DNA of 64,000 nucleotides from Pterobdella sp. o SKG-2022 (lineage: Eukaryota > Annelida > Clitellata > Hirudinida > Piscicolidae), in the NCBI GenBank assembly GCA_964035795.1, contig OZ038321.1, positions 9,762,294 to 9,826,293 of the forward strand. The letters run 5' to 3'. Positions 39,657 to 53,329 of this stretch are shown here, in pieces. How positions within the stretch are numbered: the first letter of the stretch is position 1; each line of letters opens with the position of its first letter. The notes beneath the pieces are model-generated. The model made no database searches and was not told the origin of the DNA. It was given only the letters and a program-made list of their open reading frames with translations. Both the position numbers and the translations under genes were made by a program.

Positions 39657-40813
39657 ATGGACAACACAAGCACCTTGGTTGCCAGAACTTGTGACATCAC
39701 CGATGAAACCGCTGATTCTTCATTCGTGTACATTGTAGCAAGAATGATCACCGGTTTAATTTTGTATCCAATATTTTGTTTGCTGGGTTTGGTTGGCAAC
39801 ACTCTCATTTTAATCGTCTTCGGAAAACGATCTATGCGCACTTCTACATACAGATTGCTCTCGGCTTTAGCTGTAAGCGATATAATAAAGTTAGCTAATG
39901 ATTTGCTATACTTCGCCACCTGCTTAGTACAGCATATAAACTATTCGGTTGGTCGGGATATGTTCCTTTACCTGTATCCTTACGCTCATTTTCTTTCAAG
40001 CTTTACTGCGTGTGTTTCTTCGTGGCTGACAGCGTCGGTAACAATCGAACGATACATTCTGGTATGTCACCCGGCACGTGCTAAGCAACTAACCAGCGTG
40101 CCTCGAGCCAACATCGCTATCGTCGTCGTGTTTGTTAGCATGGCAATCTTCTCTTCGCCCTTTCTCTTCAAGTACACCACACAACAGTCATATGCTGCCA
40201 GCTTTAACTGTACCAAATTTGACGTTGGTTCTACTTTATAATTAAATAATATTATAAATTTTCTTCTTCCATTAAACTATTTTGCCATTTTTAAGCGTGA
40301 AATAATTTTAAAATATGTTTTTTATCAAATAAAATATCAAAATTGCATGTAATAAACCTTGTTATTATCTTTTCATAACAAAGGATAGACATAAATTTGC
40401 CTTTTCAGGTGGGAGTAACATCTTTCTGGCTGAACAATTTGTACTCTGCAGTTTTTAACATGTTTCAGGGACTTTTGCGTTCCATTGTTCCTCTTTTAAT
40501 TTTAGTTATTTCATCGTACTTCATCGTTAACAGTGTTAGAAAAACCAGAGCTAATAAAAAATTGACTAGTCGTAATCGTATTACTATAATGTTGGCTGTC
40601 ATCATCTTAGTCTTCATTATTTGTGTTATTCCGGATGCGATTTTAACAGCTCTGTCCATAGGGTATGCTGAGATAGAAAACGATACAATGAAGGGAATAC
40701 GCGAAATTACTGATACTTTGCTTGTTATCAACTCCAGCGTGAATTTTTTCATTTATTACTTCTTTAATCAAGCATTCAAAAGAGAGGTTTGTCTTTTTTT
40801 TTCTTTTCAATGA
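39657..40813 (+). CDS. Rhodopsin-class GPCR, FMRFamide/peptide-receptor-like, two exons
   Basis: Plasma-membrane seven-helix receptor. Exon 1 is 39657-40223 (189 codons) and exon 2 starts at 40409 after TTTTCAG; joining GAC to GTG gives the phase-0 junction TKFD-VGVT. TM1 has LVGNTLIL, TM2 LLSALAVSD, and TM3 is followed by ERY (DRY motif) and CHPARAKQ. The TM4 tryptophan is absent. ECL2 has FNC, pairing with a TM3 cysteine. TM5 is RSIVPLLILVISSYF, TM6 FIICVIPDA (FxxCxxP) and TM7 LLVINSSVNFFIYYFFNQAF. The NS..NF..Y form and the amino-terminal ST/N-rich segment (NNTS-type glycosylation site at NTS) are typical of FMRFamide-receptor-like peptide GPCRs. Exon 2 can read to a stop at 40813; alternatively it is spliced at GAG|GT (40786) to a tail exon, e.g. 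after TTTTTCAG at 41591. The ligand is unknown. The reading frame is intact. Confidence 0.88.
40224..40408 (+). other. GPCR intron, 185 bp
   Basis: The donor GTTGGT directly follows GAC; the acceptor is TTGCCTTTTCAG. In-frame stop TAA at 40239 shows it must be removed. The first exon-2 codons GTGGGA resemble the intron start GTTGGT, so the exact donor is inferred from reading phase and family alignment. Confidence 0.75.
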
Positions 40814-43800
40814 TATCACATATGATTTCAGTTTAGAACTTGATAACTTGTTAAAAATTCAAACTTGAATTGTTTGATAAGATTCATTTGATGAATATTG
40901 CGTGCATTCCAAATATTTGTTACTTGCAATATTGAGTATCAAAAACAATCCTTTACTGATGATGTCAAATAAATATAGGCATTTGAAAAGAATCCGCTTT
41001 TTTGAATTATAAGCTTTCTGATTTTTAAAATTAATTTTGTTTCAATCATTTATGAAAACTTGAAGAACATGTAGAAATATATTTTTCATATTGAATTCAC
41101 TAAATTTTTGATACAAAGAAAACACTATTAAACGCTTCATTTAGTCGATAGATGACTGTACAATAACCAGATGCATTGAAGTATTAAGCATTTAAAAAAG
41201 AAAGTATCTTGTTATCAGCCAATTTTTGGCTTTTTTTTCCTCATGATAACTTCATTTCCCTGTATCATTTATTTTTCAACAACTTTAAAGAATTACATTG
41301 TGAACGTTATAAATGAATAAATTTGTAAATATATTTTTCATAACTTGCACACATGGTTGAATGTCGAAGAAAATCTGTTATCTTGGACGGCTCGTGTCAA
41401 ACATTTGACGACTATCTGCACTGCCAAAACTCAATGTTTTTCACAAGTATTTTTAGATGTGAATTATTTTTATAACCTAAAATTATTTGAAATCTCTCAA
41501 TTCATTGAATTCTGCTACTCAAGGAATAATTGAATTGTCACAAATTAGAAGTTTATTTTCTTAAATTAAATAAAAAAATTTTGTTTTTCAGTTTCCTAAA
41601 ACTAAAATTGAATTAAATTGTGCCAGGAAAACTTATCAGAGGTTCTTTACATACTTTAAATTTCTATTAATTTTTGAATCTTTTTTTATCATGGTTTAAT
41701 ATTTTTTAGATTTTGAAAACATTTTTCGAAAGTTTTGAGACTTCAAAAGGTTCTGTGACATTTCAATTGTCTTTTTCTCTAGGTTCGATTTTAAAAACAA
41801 AAATTCAGGGAATGTGAAGTGTCAAAAAAGATGAAAAAATTTGAACTTTAAGAGTAAATTATTTCGACAATCGATTTCCACCAATTCGAAAGTTTAAATC
41901 TATCACATGAACAAAACTGAGAAGTTGATTAAAGTAAGCCAAATTTTTTATGATTCGTGTGTTAATTATTGAATTATCTTAATAAATCACAATAACTCAC
42001 ACAAAAAAATCAACAAATTTTTTTGACGCTTAATTAACATGTCTTACAACAAACTAACTTACATTGTCTTTAGAACATTAAAAATTTATATGATTCAATT
42101 AAATATGAAATCTTCTTGAAAGCACTTTCAATTTTATTAAAAGCAACCTGGAGGAAGTATTTGCTGGTCATGTGAAGTTTGGGGAAATTGCATTGTTTTA
42201 TCAAAAATAACTTCGTGAAACTATTGTGAAAACCTTAGTGTTAGAATAATTAGAGTAGTGAGGAAACTACATGTAGAGGATGTCGGTCGGAATTAATAAG
42301 CTGCATAACAAAGCCAAATATAGAACATGAAATTTTTGGATTGTTATGCAAATTTTTCGAAACAAAAATGAAATTTTATTTTTGGCGTTTAAACCGCTCA
42401 AAATGTTTGGAAGCTGACTTTTATTGGAGTGTGCATCCAGCACAACGAAAAGGTGGCTTTTTTCATCGGGTTGCTGCCGTCGTTGGGTATAATGCAGATT
42501 ATCACCGTGCATCAACCAAAACTTTCATAAAACTTATTTAAAAACTGACGATATACCAACTAAAAAACGCCATAGAATGCTTTAAACTATCAAGTTTGTG
42601 TGGGGGGCACCGGCTCACGGAGCTCGACTGAAAAAGGTTCTTAAGACTCTGCGTTGATTTGAATACTGAATAATAACGGCTGTAAATTTTCGTGATGCAC
42701 AATTTTGAGTAAACTGCAGATTTTGAAAACTAGAATGATAAAGGAGGGAAGTTTGAGCTTGCCGACAAAGACTAAAGCCAATTAAGAAGCTGTCGTTCAT
42801 ATCAACACAGTGTTTAATCTCAATCTTTTCTATAAATTCCAAATCTTTGTAAATATATTTTGTATAAAAACTCCAAAAATATTTTAATTTTCAAAGTTTT
42901 TGAATCATTTGTACGATTTTCTATAATGTTTGAATCGAACTAAGCTTATTGTTTTTTCTTTTGGAAAAACGAAAGAATTTCTTAAACTAATATATTCATG
43001 TATTTGAAACTTAATATTGAGATATTTTGAAATTATTTTCCATGTCTTAAACCGTTTGTGCCCAAAATGCTATTGGTGGTAATTTTTAAGTGAAAATTTT
43101 GATCCTACCTAGAAACAACTTCATAAAAACAGAAAAAAAAGATTTAAATTTTTAGAAGATGTAGAGGTTGAGTTCACCTTAGCAAGCTCTGAGTTGAGGG
43201 AGCGACAGTTTAGTGCTCCGATGCTGTAGCTTTGTTTGAGACGGAAAAACCCTTTGTTGGGCGAGACTATTCATTTAATTATATGACCATTTGAATTCTT
43301 ATAAACAAATAATTAACTATATATAAAATTTTTAACAATATTTAATTTGTTTGTAGAATGAATATAGTTTTTTAAAAAATATTTTTTTCGGATTAAAGTC
43401 CATGCTAAAATTTCGTTTGAAAACTGAAATACTCGAAAATAAGAATCATGTGATGAAGTCTTCTAGTTAATATTTTCAACTTGCTTCGTACAAATTAAAT
43501 CAAATAATTTATGTTTTGAACTGTTGAATTAATTGAATTATTTTTTTGAATTTTGTTAATGCCTTTTGACATTAATCCATGAGTCCATTAATGCATCAAA
43601 TGATCAATGTCTATAAGTGGGTAAGAAAATTGTTTCAATAAAATTTAAAACTTTAGAATTCAGCCACGCTTAAATTTTCAAATTTTGAAAAAGAAACTCT
43701 AAAGATGCACCAGTAGAAAATAATTTTTTTGTTTATTCTTTTTTTGAGCATTTTCTAATTAATGATGTGTCAGATAAATGATTGTAAAGTCAAGAAAAAC

Positions 43801-44060
43801 ACCACTATTGGATCCGAATGATTTATTTATAGTTGATAGATATTTGGTGATATATTGAGTTTAAAGCAAAAATAGAAAGGTTTTTAGAAGCTGTCGATAA
43901 AAAAATTTGTAAAGTATTTTTGGTGGAGGATGGCCACAAAGTAAAAGAAAAAATTGTTTTTATTGAAGCAATTTTGAAAATCTCTGTTTTCCCATTCCGT
44001 TCTGAATTAAAAAAAGCTTAGTTCACACAGCAACAACCTAAAAATGAAAAATAAAAGATA
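40814..44060. other. AT-rich stretch, no firm gene
   Basis: It may include a 3' exon of the GPCR near 41592. A less AT-rich patch at 42370-42830 has short frames on both strands (for example RVAAVVGYNADYH) that I cannot assign; it could be a degraded transposon. 43145-43270 has a weak LINE-like motif, listed separately. Confidence 0.4.
43145..43275 (-). pseudogene. Possible LINE endonuclease N-terminus relic
   Basis: Minus strand: FRLKQSYSIGALNCRSLNSE. 'I..LNCRSLN' is a common first strand of LINE EEP nucleases. Nothing recognisable follows, so the call is weak. Confidence 0.3.
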
Positions 44061-44165
44061 GCTTAACCTATCTAATTCTATTCAGCTTTAAGCTGCATTC
44101 AACCCTACTTCAGTGGCAACAGTCGGCAAGAAAATCTTTTGCCATGATTTTTTGAAAAATTCATT
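44061..44165. repeat. Dispersed repeat, copy 2
   Basis: GCTTAACCTATCTAATTCTA, then AGTGGCAACAGTCGGCAAGA and CATGATTTTT; the partner of 35626-35735. It ends just before the ACT array. Confidence 0.6.
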
Positions 44166-44211
44166 TAACGTCTTCTCAGAGAAAGTAATGCTTGTCTTAA
44201 AGGAAATCTAA

Positions 44212-47200
44212 AAACTAGAACTACTTCTACTACTACTATTACGACTACTACTACTACTACTACTACAACTACTACAACTACTACAACTACTACTACTACT
44301 ACAACTACTACAACTACAAAAACTACTAAAACTACTACAACTACTACTACTATTACAACTACTACAACTACTACTACTATTACAACTACTACAACTACTA
44401 CAACTACTACTACTACTACTACTATTACAACTACTACAACTACTACTACTATTACAACTACTAAAACTACTACAAATACTACAACTACTAAAACTACTAC
44501 AACTACTACAACTACTACTACTACTACTATTATTACAACTACTACAAATACTACTACTACTACTACTATTACAACTACTACAACTACTACTACTATTACA
44601 ACTACTACAACTACTAAAACTACTACAACTACTACAACTACTAAAACTACTACAACTATTACAACTACTACAACTACTACAACAACTACTACTACTACAA
44701 CTACTACAACTACTAAAACTACTACAACTACTACTAATATTACAACTACTACAACTACTACAACTACTACAACTACTACAATTACTAAAACTACTACTAC
44801 TACTACTACAACTACTACAACTACTACTACTACTACTATTATTTCAACTACTACAACTACTAGAACTACTACTACTATTACAACTACTACAACTACTACT
44901 ACTATTACAACTACATCAACTACTACAACTACTACTACTACTACTATTATTACAACTACTACAACTACTACAACTACTAAAACTACTAAAACTACTACAA
45001 CTACTAAAACTACTACAACTACTACAACTACTAAAACTACTACAACTACTACTACTACTACTACTACTACTATTATTACAACTACTACAACTACTACAAC
45101 TACTACTACTATTACAACTACTACAACTACTACTACTATTACAACTACTACAACTACTACAACTACTACTACTACTACTATTACAACTACTACAACTACT
45201 ACTACTATTACAACTACTAAAACTACTACAAATACTACAACTACTAAAACTACTACAACTACTACAACTACTACTACTACTACTATTATTAAAACTACAA
45301 CAAATACTACTACTACTACTACTATTACAACTACTACAACTACTACTACTATTACAACTACTACAACTACTGAAACTACTACAACTACTACAACTACTAC
45401 AACTACTAAAACTACTACAACTATTACAACTACTACAACTACTACAACAACTACTACTACTACAACTACTAAAACTACTACAACTACTACAACTACTACT
45501 ACTATTACAACTACTACAACTACTACAATTACTAAAACTACTATTACTACTACAACTACTACAACTACTACTACTACTACTATTATTTCAACTACTACAA
45601 CTACTAGAACTACTACTACTATTACAACTACTACAACTACTACTACTATTACAACTACATCAACTACTACTACTACTACTATTATTACAACTACTACAAC
45701 TACTACAACTACTAAAACTACTAAAACTACTACAACTACTAAAACTACTACAACTACTACAACTACTAAAACTACTACAACTACTACAACTACTACTATT
45801 ATTACAACTACTACAACTACTACTACTACTACTATTATTACAACTACTACAACTACTACAACTACTACAACAACTACAACTACTACAACTACTAAAACTA
45901 CTACTACTATTACAACTACTACAACTACTAAAACTACTACAACTACTTCTACTACTACTATTATTACAACTACTACAACTACTACAACTACTACTACTAC
46001 TACTATTATTACAACTACTACAACTACTACTACTATTACAACTAATAAAACTACTACAACTACTACAACTACTACAACTACTACTACTACTACTATTATT
46101 ACAACTACTACTACTACTACAACTACTACAACTACTACAACTACTACTGCTACTACTTTTATTACAACTACTACAACTACTACTACTATTACAACTAATA
46201 AAACTACTACAACTACTACTACTACTACTATTATTACAACTACTACAACTACTACTACTATTACAACTACTACAACTACTACAACTACTACAACTACTAC
46301 AACTACTAAAACTACTACAACTACTACATCTTCTACAACTACTACTACTACTACTATTACAACTACTACAACTACTACAACTACTACAACTACTACAACT
46401 ACTAAAACTACTACAACTACTACATCTTCTACAACTACTACTACTACTACTATTATTTCAACTACTACAACTACTAGAACTACTACAACTACTACTACTA
46501 TTACAACTACTACAACTACTAAAACTACTACAACTACTACATCTTCTACAACTACTACTACTACTACTATTATTTCAACTACTACAACTACTAGAACTAC
46601 TAGAACTACTACTACTATTACAACTACTACAACTACATCAACTACTACTACTACTACAACTACTACTACTACTACTACTATTATTTCAACTACTACAACT
46701 ACTAGAACTACTACAACTACTACTACTATTACAACTACTACAACTACTACAACTACTAAAACTACTACAACTACTACATCTTCTACAACTACTACTACTA
46801 CTACTATTATTTCAACTACTACAACTACTAAAACTACTACAACTACTACTACTACTACTATTATTACAACTACTACAACTACTACAACTACTAAAGCTAC
46901 TACAACTACTACAACTACTACTATTATTACAACTACTACAACTACTAAAACTACTACAACTACTACAACTACTACAACTACTTCAACTACTAATAATACT
47001 ACAACTACTACAAATACTACTACTACTATTACAACTACTACAACTACTACAACTACTACAACTACTACTACTACTACTACTATTACAACTACTACAACTA
47101 CTACAACTACTACAACTACAACAACTACTACTACTACTATTACAAGTACTACTACAACTACTACTACTACTACTATTATTTCAACTACTACAACTACTAG

Positions 47201-50200
47201 AACTACTACTACTATTACAACTACTACAACTACTACTACTATTACAACTACATCAACTACTACAACTACTACTACTACTACTATTATTACAACTACTACA
47301 ACTACTACAACTACTAAAACTACTAAAACTACTACAACTACTAAAACTACTACAACTACTACAACTACTAAAACTACTACAACTACTACTACTACTACTA
47401 CTACTACTATTATTACAACTACTACAACTACTACAACTACTACTACTATTACAACTACTACAACTACTACTACTATTACAACTACTACAACTACTACAAC
47501 TACTACTACTACTACTATTACAACTACTACAACTACTACTACTATTACAACTACTAAAACTACTACAAATACTACAACTACTAAAACTACTACAACTACT
47601 ACAACTACTACTACTACTACTATTATTAAAACTACAACAAATACTACTACTACTACTACTATTACAACTACTACAACTACTACTACTATTACAACTACTA
47701 CAACTACTGAAACTACTACAACTACTACAACTACTACAACTACTAAAACTACTACAACTATTACAACTACTACAACTACTACAACAACTACTACTACTAC
47801 AACTACTAAAACTACTACAACTACTACAACTACTACTACTATTACAACTACTACAACTACTACAATTACTAAAACTACTATTACTACTACAACTACTACA
47901 ACTACTACTACTACTACTATTATTTCAACTACTACAACTACTAGAACTACTACTACTATTACAACTACTACAACTACTACTACTATTACAACTACATCAA
48001 CTACTACTACTACTACTATTATTACAACTACTACAACTACTACAACTACTAAAACTACTAAAACTACTACAACTACTAAAACTACTACAACTACTACAAC
48101 TACTAAAACTACTACAACTACTACAACTACTACTATTATTACAACTACTACAACTACTACTACTACTACTATTATTACAACTACTACAACTACTACAACT
48201 ACTACAACAACTACAACTACTACAACTACTAAAACTACTACTACTATTACAACTACTACAACTACTAAAACTACTACAACTACTTCTACTACTACTATTA
48301 TTACAACTACTACAACTACTACAACTACTACTACTACTACTATTATTACAACTACTACAACTACTACTACTATTACAACTAATAAAACTACTACAACTAC
48401 TACAACTACTACTACTACTACTATTATTACAACTACTACTACTACTACAACTACTACAACTACTACAACTACTACTGCTACTACTTTTATTACAACTACT
48501 ACAACTACTACTACTATTACAACTAATAAAACTACTACAACTACTACTACTACTACTATTATTACAACTACTACAACTACTACTACTATTACAACTACTA
48601 CAACTACTACAACTACTACAACTACTACAACTACTAAAACTACTACAACTACTACATCTTCTACAACTACTACTACTACTACTATTACAACTACTACAAC
48701 TACTACAACTACTACAACTACTACAACTACTAAAACTACTACAACTACTACATCTTCTACAACTACTACTACTACTACTATTATTTCAACTACTACAACT
48801 ACTAGAACTACTACAACTACTACTACTATTACAACTACTACAACTACTAAAACTACTACAACTACTACATCTTCTACAACTACTACTACTACTACTATTA
48901 TTTCAACTACTACAACTACTAGAACTACTAGAACTACTACTACTATTACAACTACTACAACTACATCAACTACTACTACTACTACAACTACTACTACTAC
49001 TACTACTATTATTTCAACTACTACAACTACTAGAACTACTACAACTACTACTACTATTACAACTACTACAACTACTACAACTACTAAAACTACTACAACT
49101 ACTACATCTTCTACAACTACTACTACTACTACTATTATTTCAACTACTACAACTACTAAAACTACTACAACTACTACTACTACTACTATTATTACAACTA
49201 CTACAACTACTACAACTACTAAAGCTACTACAACTACTACAACTACTACTATTATTACAACTACTACAACTACTAAAACTACTACAACTACTACAACTAC
49301 TACAACTACTTCAACTACTAATAATACTACAACTACTACAAATACTACTACTACTATTACAACTACTACAACTACTACAACTACTACAACTACTACTACT
49401 ACTACTACTATTACAACTACTACAACTACTACAACTACTACAACTACAACAACTACTACTACTACTATTACAAGTACTACAACTACTACAACTACTACTA
49501 CTACTATTAAAACTACTACAAATACTACAACTACTACTACTACTATTATTACAACTACTACAACTACTACTACTATTACAACTACTACAACTACTACTAC
49601 TTTTACAACTACTACAACTATCTTACTACTACTATTATTTCAACTACTACAACTACTACAACTAATACTACTACTATTACAACTACTACAACTACTACTA
49701 CTACTACTATTAGTACAACTACTACAACTACTACTACTACTACTATTATTACAACTACTACAACTACTACAACTATTACTACTACTACTATTATTACAAC
49801 TACTACAACTACTACAACTACTACAACTACTACAACAACTACAACTACTACAACTACTACTACTACTACTATTATTACAACAACTACAACTACTACAACT
49901 ACTAAAACTACTACAACTACTACAACTACTACAACTACTACAACAACTACAACTACTACAACTACTAAAACTACTATAACTACTACTACTACTACTATTA
50001 TTACAACTACTACAACTACTACAACTACTAAAACTACTAAAACTACTAAAACTATTACAACTACTACAACTACTAAAACTACTACAACTACTACTACTAC
50101 TATTATTATTACAACTACTACAACTACTACTACTACTACTATTATTACAACTACTACAACTACTACAACTACTACAACAACTACAACTACTACAACTACT

Positions 50201-51907
50201 ACAACTACTAAAACTACTACAACTACTACAACTATTACAACTACTACAACTACTACAACAACTACTACTACTACAACTATTACAACTACTACAACTACTA
50301 CTACTACTACTACTATTATTACAACTACTACTACTATTACAACTAATAAAACTACTACAACTACTACAACTACTACTACTACTACTATTATTACAACTAC
50401 TACTAATACTACAACTACTACAACTACTACTACTACTAATTTTATTACAACTACTACAACTACTACAACTACTACTACTATTACAACTAATAAAACTACT
50501 ACAACTACTACAACTACTACTACTACTACTATTATTACAACTACTACAACTACTACTACTATTACAACTACTACAACTACTAAAACTACTACAACTACTA
50601 AAACTACTACAACTACTACTACTACTACTATTATTACAACTACTACAACTACTACAACTACTACAACTACTAAAACTACTACAACTACTACAACTACTTC
50701 AACTACTAATACTACTACAACTACTACAACTACTACTACTACTAAAACTACTACAACTACTACAACTACTACAACTACTAAAACTACTACAACTACTACA
50801 ACTACTTCAACTACTAATACTACTACAACTACTACAACTACTACTACTACTATTACAACTACTACAACTACTACAACTACTAAAACTACTACAACTACTA
50901 CAACTACTAAAACTACTACAACTACTACAACTACTACAACTATTACAACTACTACAACTACTACAACAACTACTACTACTATAACTACTACAACTACTAC
51001 AACTACTACAACAACTAAAACTACTACAACTACTAAAACTACTACAACTACTACAACTACTACAACTACTACAACTACTACAACAACTACAACTACTACA
51101 ACTACTAAAACTACTATAACTACTACTACTACTACTACTACTATTACAACTACTACAACTACTAAAACTACTGAAACTACTACAACTACTACAACTACTA
51201 AAACTACTACAACAACTACTACTACTACTATTATTACAACTACTACAACTACTACAACTACTAAAACTACTACAACTACTACAACTACTTCAACTACTAA
51301 TACTACTACAACTACTACAACTACTAAAACTACTACAACTACTACAACTACTACAACTACTACAACTACTACAACTACTACAACTACTAAAACTACTACA
51401 ACTACTACAACTACTACAATTACTACAACTACTACAACTACTACAACTCTTACAACTACTACAACTACTACAACTACTACAACTACTTCAACTACTAATA
51501 CTACTACAACTACTACAACTACTACTACTACTACTATTATTATTACAACTACTACAACTACTACATCTTCTACAACTACTACTACTACTACTATTATTTC
51601 AACTACTACAACTACTACTACTGTTACAACTACTACAACTACTACAATTACTACAACTACTACAACTACTACAACTCTTACAACTACTACAACTACTACA
51701 ACTACTACTACTACTACTACTATTACAACTACTACAACTACTACAACTACTACAACTACTAAAACTACTACAACTACTACTACTACTATTACAATTACTA
51801 CAACTACTACAACTACTACTACTACTACTATTATTACAACTACTACAACTACTACTACTATTACAACTACTAAAACTACTACAACTACTACTACTACTAC
51901 TGTTGCT
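44212..51907. repeat. 7.7-kb degenerate (ACT)n/(ACA ACT ACT)n array
   Basis: A trinucleotide array dominated by ACT with regular ACA, AAA, ATT, AGA and TCA variants; the commonest local period is 9 bp (ACAACTACT). Within it a block of about 2.33 kb is present twice in tandem (about 44830-47150 and 47150-49490), as shown by rare markers listed in the findings. A smaller duplication is nested inside (ACAACAACT at 44679 and 45444). The array ends in ATAATAATAA at 51920-51930. No start codon enters the stop-free Thr phase, so I treat it as non-coding. Confidence 0.95.
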
Positions 51908-51933
51908 ACTACTAATAGTAATAATAATAATGA

Positions 51934-52032
51934 ATCAATAGCATCGAACTCTTCTACCCTAGGGTCTTGGTAAGACTCCGGTAGTAGTTTAAATCCCAGT
52001 ATTGATACTGTGTTAAAAAAATAATAATAATT
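51934..52032 (+). other. tRNA-like fold with A-rich/AAT tail
   Basis: ATCAATA (51934-51940) pairs perfectly with TATTGAT (52000-52006), a 7-bp closing stem 73 bases long overall. Inside, GGGTC/GACTC enclose a 7-base loop TTGGTAA, which has the form of an anticodon arm (T33, anticodon GGT, A37), and GTTTAAATCCC resembles box B. The D and T stems do not form. An alternative fold is the hairpin CTACC..GTCTT/AAGAC..GGTAG. A run TTAAAAAAATAATAATAAT follows (52013-52031). It could be a tRNA-derived SINE, a tRNA relic, or the hairpin 3' end of a minus-strand element whose tail is the ACT array. Confidence 0.35.
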
Positions 52033-52039
52033 TTTATAT

Positions 52040-52685
52040 AAATATTATCATATGATAATTAATACCCGAAGAAATGTTTTTTTTTTTTTTTTTGTGAATT
52101 TTTGTCAACCAATCAAATATGTTTTTGTAAGGTTGTGGCTTGTGTGTTTTTAACGACTGTGCATTTTGAACCACGGATATGGAACACTCAAATCGCATGC
52201 GCCTTGATATTTATTTTTTGAGCGCACGACTTAATAAAATGAAATTAAAATTTTTCACAATTTTTTTACGTCGATTTATGGTAGAAGTTTAGTAAATTTT
52301 TTGAACAAAAAAAATAATTATGATTCTCGCAAAGTTATCATTAAGCATTAACGAAAAAAAATTTTTATAATTACAATATATTTAAATTAAATAGTATTTT
52401 TTTAATTTTCATGATTTTTAAAATAATTATTAGAGTTGATCATTTATTTTTTAAGCAATTTCATAGAGTTTCAAACTGGATGTCTTTTGATTACTTTTTT
52501 TAATACTTTTATACAGATACTCTAGGCAAGTATAAATTTTCATTAATATAATATTATTTCATCTCTATTTTTTTTTTCTTACTTCAAACAATTTTTTAAA
52601 ATAGTAATATCAAATTTTTGTGTTTTCATGCCTGAATAGTTTTTTAATCAATGAAATTTTAGCTAAATTATATTTAATAAAAAGT
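52040..52685. other. AT-rich non-coding stretch
   Basis: No gene recognised. Confidence 0.45.
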
Positions 52686-52689
52686 TAAA

Positions 52690-53328
52690 AGACCTCCAGG
52701 CATGAACGACCTAGGATATTTGGATAACCTCGAAACATGTTTAAAAAAAATCCCAAATTCATCCCATTTATGGCTAGCTGGAGACTTCAACCTTCCTGAA
52801 ATAAACTGGAATAATCTATATTGCAATAATAATCATGAAATATCTAACCAACTCATAAACACCATCAATGACCACTTTCTAGAGCAAGACAATAATTTTA
52901 ATATTCAGTATTCCTGAGTTTTCAACAGTGACAATATGAATATTTTTCCATCTTTAGAAGGTGTACCATTTCCAGATATTAATGAAATTGAAGTAAATTC
53001 TAAAGGTGTTCATAAGCTTCTGAGAGAGCTGGATGGGAAAAAAGCCTCAGAGCCCGATGGCATCTCAGCCCGATTCTTAAAAACAATAGAGAGTGATATG
53101 GCTCCCATACTCAGCATTTTATACAAAAAATCCTTTCAAGAGGGTGAAGTTCCGGGGGCATGGAAAAAGGCAAATGCTATAGCGGTCTACAATAAGGGTT
53201 CAAGGTAAGATCCAGCAAACTACAGACCAGTCTCTTTAACGAGCATATGCTGTAAGTTGCTAGAACATATCATCACTAGCAACATATACAGACATTTGGA
53301 GAAATACAGCATTTTTCTGGACTGCCAT
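52690..53328 (+). pseudogene. LINE (CR1/L2 type), 5' half of a split copy
   Basis: 52702-52917 encodes the EEP block LWLAGDFNLPEINWNN. After a stop and a gap in the protein comes the RT start: GVHKLLRELDGKKASEPDGI, FQEGEVPGAWKKANAIAVYN and NYRPVSLTSICCKLLEHIIT, ending with the fingers segment RHLEKYSIFLDC at 53328. The next residues of the family (QHGFR.. and motifs A-C) are absent; instead a minus-strand LINE begins at about 53330. The matching thumb and C-terminus appear at 54930-55405, so this is one element split by an insertion or replacement. Confidence 0.8.
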
Positions 53329-53329
53329 C

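Noticed and set aside
39620..39919. 99-codon minus-strand frame opposite GPCR exon 1
   Set aside because: Antisense shadow of the GPCR.
42267..42842. Possible transposase in a less AT-rich patch
   Set aside because: I compared it mentally with mariner, piggyBac and Harbinger patterns on both strands and found no convincing motif.
44212..51907. CRISPR array or satellite with spacers
   Set aside because: No constant repeat separated by unique spacers; the variation is point changes in a trinucleotide. The genome is also eukaryotic.
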